Assembly (NCBI GenBank): GCA_963664655.2
Contig: CAXXHM010000001.1
Location: forward strand, 124,001 to 188,000
DNA from: Desulfospira sp963664655
GTDB lineage: Bacteria > Desulfobacterota > Desulfobacteria > Desulfobacterales > Desulfobacteraceae
Reading direction: 5' to 3'
Length of the DNA stretch: 64,000 nucleotides
Shown here in pieces: positions 60,425 to 64,000 of the stretch; the first letter of the stretch is position 1, and each line of letters opens with the position of its first letter. The position numbers were made by a program, and so were the translations under genes. Below the pieces are notes generated by a model, which saw nothing but the letters and a program-made list of their open reading frames with translations, was not told the DNA's origin and searched no databases.

Positions 60425-60464
60425 AAAGGTCCCGGCATCCCTTTCTTTAGATGCCGGGACCTTT
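60425..60464 (+). terminator. Terminator-like hairpin after rplI
   Basis: AAAGGTCCCGGCATC (60425-60439) pairs perfectly with GATGCCGGGACCTTT (60450-60464), with a loop of 10. Only TTT follows, so it may be a weak terminator or an RNA-stabilising hairpin. Confidence 0.65.
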
Positions 60465-60522
60465 ACCCTATCCATTCACACAGCAGCACCCGCGTCATTT
60501 TAAAAAAGTTTTCGGAGGTACC

Positions 60523-60564
60523 ATGTTTTTCATCCTTCATCCTTCATCCATCATCCTTTCATAA
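60523..60564 (+). CDS. Candidate 13-residue leader peptide upstream of dnaB
   Basis: ATG 60523 has a strong ribosome binding site (GGAGG at 60514-60518) and is followed by MFFILHPSSIILS and TAA 60562-60564, 8 bp before the dnaB GTG. Most of it is made of the 7-bp repeat CATCCTT. It may be a real coupled leader or a remnant of an older dnaB start. An extra repeat unit would join it in frame to dnaB. Confidence 0.3.
   Translation: MFFILHPSSIILS
60531..60558. repeat. 7-bp tandem repeat (CATCCTT), four units
   Basis: Units in phase: CATCCTT, CATCCTT, CATCCAT, CATCCTT, then TCAT. It lies between a strong ribosome binding site with ATG (60523) and the dnaB start (60573). Confidence 0.75.
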
Positions 60565-60572
60565 GAGGCACC

Positions 60573-61949
60573 GTGGCCCAGGACACCCCCAAAAAAACCG
60601 ACCCCCTCCTCAACCGGACCCCTCCCCATGATATTGATGCCGAAGAATCTGTCTTAAGCGCCATTTTTATCAACAACCAGAATCTGTTTGATATCATGGA
60701 GGTGCTGACGCCGGATGACTTTTACAAAGGCGCCCATAAAAAAATATTCCGGGTGATTCTTGAACTTGCCGCAAAAGAGGAACCCGCAGACCTGGTCACC
60801 GTGGCCAATGCCCTCAAAGAAAAAGGAGAACTGGAAGGTATTGGCGGGGCCGCCTTTCTGTCATCCATATCCGACTCCGCCCCGGTGGCGGTCAATGCGG
60901 TCCACTACGCCAAGATTATCCGGGGAAAGGCGACCCTGCGACAGCTTATTGATGCCTCCAGCAAAATCATTGAGCGGTGCATTGAAGACTCTGGGGACAC
61001 GGCAGACATTATTGAATTTGCCGAATCCACGGTTTTTAAGATTGCCGAAAAAAAAGCCGGGTCCTCTTTTGAGAGCCTGGGAAAACTCATTAACCTGAAC
61101 ATTGACAAGTTGGAAGAACAGCAGGGGAAAGATGGCGGATTATCCGGACTGTCCACCGGGTACCCGCGGCTGGACACCATCACGTCAGGGCTTCAGGGCT
61201 CGGACCTGATCATCCTGGCAGCCCGGCCCAGCATGGGAAAAACAGCCTTTGCCCTGAATATTGCCCGAAATGTGGCGTTGGAAGAACGAAAACCGGTGGG
61301 CGTTTTTTCCCTTGAAATGTCCAATGAGCAACTGTCCATGCGGCTGCTGACGTCGGAAGCCCGGATTGACTCCAACCGGCTTCGCACGGGGTTTATCAGC
61401 CGGGATGACTGGAGCAATGCCACCCAGGCGGCCGGACTGCTCAACGATATTCCCATTTTCATAGATGACACCCCCAATATATCGGCCATGGATGTCAGGG
61501 CAAAGGCCAGAAAACTGGTCCAGAAACAGGGCGACTTGGGCCTTATCGTTATCGACTATCTCCAGCTGATGAAAGCCCCGTTTAAATCGGAAAGACGGGA
61601 CCTGGAAATTGCAGAGATCTCCCGTTCCCTCAAAGCCTTGGCCAAAGAGCTGAACGTTCCGGTCATGGCCCTTTCCCAGCTGAACCGGATGCTGGAACAA
61701 CGCTCGGACAAACGGCCCATGATGTCTGACCTTCGTGAGTCCGGGGCACTTGAACAGGATGCGGATATCATTGCGTTTATCTATCGCGATGAGGTGTACA
61801 ACAAGGAGCCGGACAACCCTAAAAAAGGGACGGCTGAGATCATTGTGGCCAAAAACCGGAACGGTGCCACGGGCACCGCGCTGATGCACTTTCACGGCCA
61901 ATATACCCGGTTTGAAGAGCTGGCCCCGGAGAGGTACCAGGAGTTTTAA
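60573..61949 (+). CDS. dnaB: Replicative DNA helicase DnaB
   Basis: 458 residues from GTG 60573 (AAGAGG upstream). N-terminal PPHDIDAEESVLSAIF, then RecA-like core with Walker A ARPSMGKTAFALNIA, Walker B LIVIDYLQLM, and the family SQLNRMLEQRSDKRPMMSDLRESG and VAKNRNGATG segments. It unwinds DNA at the fork as a hexamer. No intein is present. It overlaps the hflX start by one base. Confidence 0.96.
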   Translation: MAQDTPKKTDPLLNRTPPHDIDAEESVLSAIFINNQNLFDIMEVLTPDDFYKGAHKKIFRVILELAAKEEPADLVTVANALKEKGELEGIGGAAFLSSISDSAPVAVNAVHYAKIIRGKATLRQLIDASSKIIERCIEDSGDTADIIEFAESTVFKIAEKKAGSSFESLGKLINLNIDKLEEQQGKDGGLSGLSTGYPRLDTITSGLQGSDLIILAARPSMGKTAFALNIARNVALEERKPVGVFSLEMSNEQLSMRLLTSEARIDSNRLRTGFISRDDWSNATQAAGLLNDIPIFIDDTPNISAMDVRAKARKLVQKQGDLGLIVIDYLQLMKAPFKSERRDLEIAEISRSLKALAKELNVPVMALSQLNRMLEQRSDKRPMMSDLRESGALEQDADIIAFIYRDEVYNKEPDNPKKGTAEIIVAKNRNGATGTALMHFHGQYTRFEELAPERYQEF

Positions 61950-63586
61950 TGAAAAAAAATGTTTCCGGTTCCACAACCGGGCTGAAAAACACCCAGATCA
62001 AACGGATCGAAAACCTTTACACTTTCAGCTCCCCGCCCGACGCTATTCTTTTACCGGAGCTTGCCCTGGAAATGGTGGCCATCAGCTACGAAATCAAGCG
62101 CCAGATCGGCATTCTTATCGACCGGAATGGGAAAACCATCTGCGTCATTGCAGGGGATCCCCACAGAATTGTTATTCCGGTCACCCCGGACCATATGGCC
62201 ATTCCTGGCCGCCTTAAAGGACTTCGGTGTGTTCATACCCATTTAAAAGACGACCCCCTGACCCGGGATGATCTCACCGACCTTGCCCTGCTGCGCCTGG
62301 ATTTTATGACCGCCGTCTGCATCACGCCTGAAGGCGCGGCCGGCGCCATATATTCAGCCCACATCCTTCCGGATGAAACCGGGGAGCCCTACCGGATTCT
62401 TAAGCCCGCCTCCATCTTGGAACTTGATGTCAACTGCCGGCGCCAAATTAAAGAACTGGAATCCGAACTCAGCCGGAAAAATGCCCTTCACCGGCCGGAA
62501 TCAGATCTGGAAAATGCCTTTTTGATGAATGCCGTAACTGACAATCCGGCCCAGGCCACGGCCTCCATGGAGGAGTTAAAAGAACTGTGCAAAACCAGCC
62601 ACATCAATGTGGTGGGAACAGCTGTCCAGCGCAGGAAGCAGATTGACCCCAAATTTGTTATGGGCAAAGGCAAACTCTCGGACATGATCATCAAGGCCAT
62701 CCAGCAGTACGCCACCATGCTGGTTTTTGACCGGGAACTGTCCCCTTCCCAGATCCGCTCCATCACCGATTTTGTTGAGATGAAAGTCATTGACCGGACC
62801 CAGCTGATTTTGGATATTTTTGCCAAGCAGGCAAAATCACGGGAAGGAAAGTTCCAGGTTGAGCTGGCGCAATTGGAATACCTGCTGCCCAGGCTCATCA
62901 CTAAAAATACAGCCATGTCCCGGCTCACCGGGGGTATCGGCGGCAGGGGCCCTGGGGAAACCAAGCTTGAAATCAACCGGCGCAGGGTCAGGGACAGAAT
63001 TGCCGGCCTGAAAAAAGAAATCCTTAAAATCAGAAAACAGCGCACCCAGCAAAAGGCCAGGAGAAAACGGAAAAACCTGCCGGTCATATCCATTGTCGGG
63101 TATACCAATGCGGGCAAATCCACCCTGCTGAACACCTTGACCCAAAGCGATATCATTGCGGCGGACAGGCTGTTTGCCACCCTGGACCCCTCTTCTAGGC
63201 GGCTTCGGTTTCCCAAAGATGTGGAAGTCATTATCACCGATACCGTAGGATTTATCCACAACCTGCCCAAAGAACTGATGGAGGCGTTCAATGCCACATT
63301 AGAGGAACTTGAAGATGCGGATATTCTCCTCCATGTGATTGACATCTCCAATCCCAGGTACATGCAGCAAAAGGACTCTGTGGAAAAAATTTTAAAGGAT
63401 CTGGAACTGGATAAAACACCAAGCCTTTATGTGTTCAATAAAATTGATCAGGTCAACATGGACGAATTTGACAACAAATGGCTGTTAAACCAGGGAGTTT
63501 GTGTATCTGCAACCGACCGGAAAAGCCTTGCCCCCCTCATTGAAAAACTTGAATCCATGATCAGCCTTTCCCCTTCTTTTCTCTAA
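61949..63586 (+). CDS. hflX: GTPase HflX
   Basis: 545 residues, longer than E. coli HflX (426) because of an N-terminal part of about 190 residues (TTGLKNTQIKRIENLY, HTHLKDDPLTRDDLTDLALL). The HflX core then starts (NVVGTAVQRRKQIDPKFVMG, GRGPGETKLEINRR), followed by the G domain with SIVGYTNAGKSTLLN (P-loop), TVGFIHNLP and FNKIDQ. It splits stalled ribosomes under stress. The N-terminal extension is seen in several deltaproteobacteria, so it is not unusual for the group. Confidence 0.92.
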   Translation: MKKNVSGSTTGLKNTQIKRIENLYTFSSPPDAILLPELALEMVAISYEIKRQIGILIDRNGKTICVIAGDPHRIVIPVTPDHMAIPGRLKGLRCVHTHLKDDPLTRDDLTDLALLRLDFMTAVCITPEGAAGAIYSAHILPDETGEPYRILKPASILELDVNCRRQIKELESELSRKNALHRPESDLENAFLMNAVTDNPAQATASMEELKELCKTSHINVVGTAVQRRKQIDPKFVMGKGKLSDMIIKAIQQYATMLVFDRELSPSQIRSITDFVEMKVIDRTQLILDIFAKQAKSREGKFQVELAQLEYLLPRLITKNTAMSRLTGGIGGRGPGETKLEINRRRVRDRIAGLKKEILKIRKQRTQQKARRKRKNLPVISIVGYTNAGKSTLLNTLTQSDIIAADRLFATLDPSSRRLRFPKDVEVIITDTVGFIHNLPKELMEAFNATLEELEDADILLHVIDISNPRYMQQKDSVEKILKDLELDKTPSLYVFNKIDQVNMDEFDNKWLLNQGVCVSATDRKSLAPLIEKLESMISLSPSFL

Positions 63587-63668
63587 ATCCTTTTTACCGT
63601 TTTAATGCCGGTGTTTAAATTCAAATCGGCGGCCATTGAAAAATTGAAATTTTTTAACGATTTTACTG

Positions 63669-63697
63669 TTGACCATTTATTTGTTTTCAATTACATA
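63669..63697 (+). promoter_or_regulatory. Candidate promoter of the small Cys-rich ORF
   Basis: TTGACC at 63669-63674, 17-bp spacer, TACATA at 63692-63697. Weak but well placed, about 30 bp before the ATG at 63727. Confidence 0.35.
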
Positions 63698-63726
63698 TGA
63701 CAAAATTCTTATGAGGCGGACAGACT

Positions 63727-63948
63727 ATGGAACTAAACTTAACCGATGACTTTTTCACCGATCCTTACGTTAAAAGGGATTCTCTGGATATCCCTGAATG
63801 CTTTGGAGATTATGATAAACACAAGAAATTATGTTCAACCTATTGTGCCCTTTCCATTCAATGCTGTGTTCTGCATGCCAGGAACCCGGGCATTGATATA
63901 CTTGAAAAACTTTTAATCAACAATCAGTACGCCATCAAGATAAACTAA
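63727..63948 (+). CDS. Small cysteine-rich hypothetical protein
   Basis: 73 residues from ATG 63727 (AGGCGGAC upstream). An acidic start (MELNLTDDFFTD) is followed by a Cys-containing segment CSTYCALSIQCC, with another Cys in PECFGDY, giving a C…CX3CX5CC layout that could bind zinc or an Fe-S cluster, then a short helix and a basic end. No domain known. It has its own candidate promoter and stands at the right edge after hflX. Confidence 0.55.
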   Translation: MELNLTDDFFTDPYVKRDSLDIPECFGDYDKHKKLCSTYCALSIQCCVLHARNPGIDILEKLLINNQYAIKIN

Positions 63949-64000
63949 CCCCCTGCCCCGACTATAGGGCTGCCTTTGGACAAGTCTTTCCTTACTGAAT

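Noticed and set aside
61185..61976. 263-codon open frame opposite dnaB
   Set aside because: Antisense shadow of dnaB with no recognisable protein.
1..64000. CRISPR arrays, rRNA operons or complete insertion sequences
   Set aside because: No regular spaced repeats with unique spacers, no rRNA signatures and no transposase gene were seen. The repeats found are gap elements or 7-bp tandem tracts.

Overview
The window is a piece of a bacterial chromosome that looks most like a sulfate-reducing deltaproteobacterium (Desulfobacterales, in the neighbourhood of Desulfobacter/Desulfobacula). This is inferred from gene content and order (rng - LysM-like protein - yajC-secD-secF - cpoB - dprA - topA; rpsF-rpsR-DUF2232-rplI-dnaB-hflX), frequent TTG/GTG starts, moderate GC, and intergenic repeats of a style seen in that group. 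No rRNA or CRISPR array is present.

Left end (1 to about 5095): the right end of an integrative element. It carries phage-type genes (a small conserved protein, a decayed radical-SAM-like DUF5131 gene, a frameshifted PAPS-reductase-like gene, a C5 cytosine methyltransferase, three small ORFs) and a tyrosine recombinase. The recombinase lies 89 bp from the 3' end of ssrA (tmRNA, 5096-5451, minus strand), the likely attachment site. The other end lies outside the window.

5096-12116 (minus): ssrA, smpB, ptsI (enzyme I), ptsH (HPr) and a very large class I adenylate cyclase with HEAT-like and pentapeptide-repeat regions. The last four form a tight gene set joining a PTS phosphorelay without sugar permeases to cAMP synthesis. 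12130-16373 (plus): parE and parC (topoisomerase IV). 16593-27762 (plus): a MltF-like transglycosylase, RNase G, a LysM-like membrane protein, yajC, secD, secF, cpoB/ybgF, dprA, topA. 27956-32561: efp (minus), guaA and a coiled-coil membrane protein (plus), mltD (minus). 32977-44043 (plus): B12-binding radical SAM protein, inositol-phosphatase family enzyme, small membrane protein, rbgA/ylqF, prc, a giant AsmA-like protein, acyl-ACP thioesterase, recX, and a PilZ protein behind a sigma-54 promoter. 44310-49100 (minus): M16 peptidase lipoprotein and PpiD/SurA-like foldase. Then tRNA-Ala(GGC) and a secreted FGE/SUMF1-domain protein. 50639-53776 (minus): MauE/DoxX-like protein, rhodanese, a TPR-like protein, ftsB-like, murJ. 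Then rpsT (plus), lptE and leuS (minus), and the rpsF-rpsR-DUF2232-rplI-dnaB-hflX run (plus), with a small Cys-rich ORF at the right edge.

The least expected structure is in the gaps between genes. A two-hairpin dispersed repeat (here R1) occurs six times, always in the upstream region of a gene. Nested palindromes R2 (two copies) and R3 (one copy) sit only between convergent genes. Three unrelated 7-bp repeat tracts lie in the gaps before mltF, dprA and dnaB; the one before dnaB overlaps a tiny ORF with a strong ribosome binding site. Strongest candidates for new biology: the R1 family, the adenylate cyclase-PTS gene set, and the decaying modification gene cluster in the ssrA-borne element.
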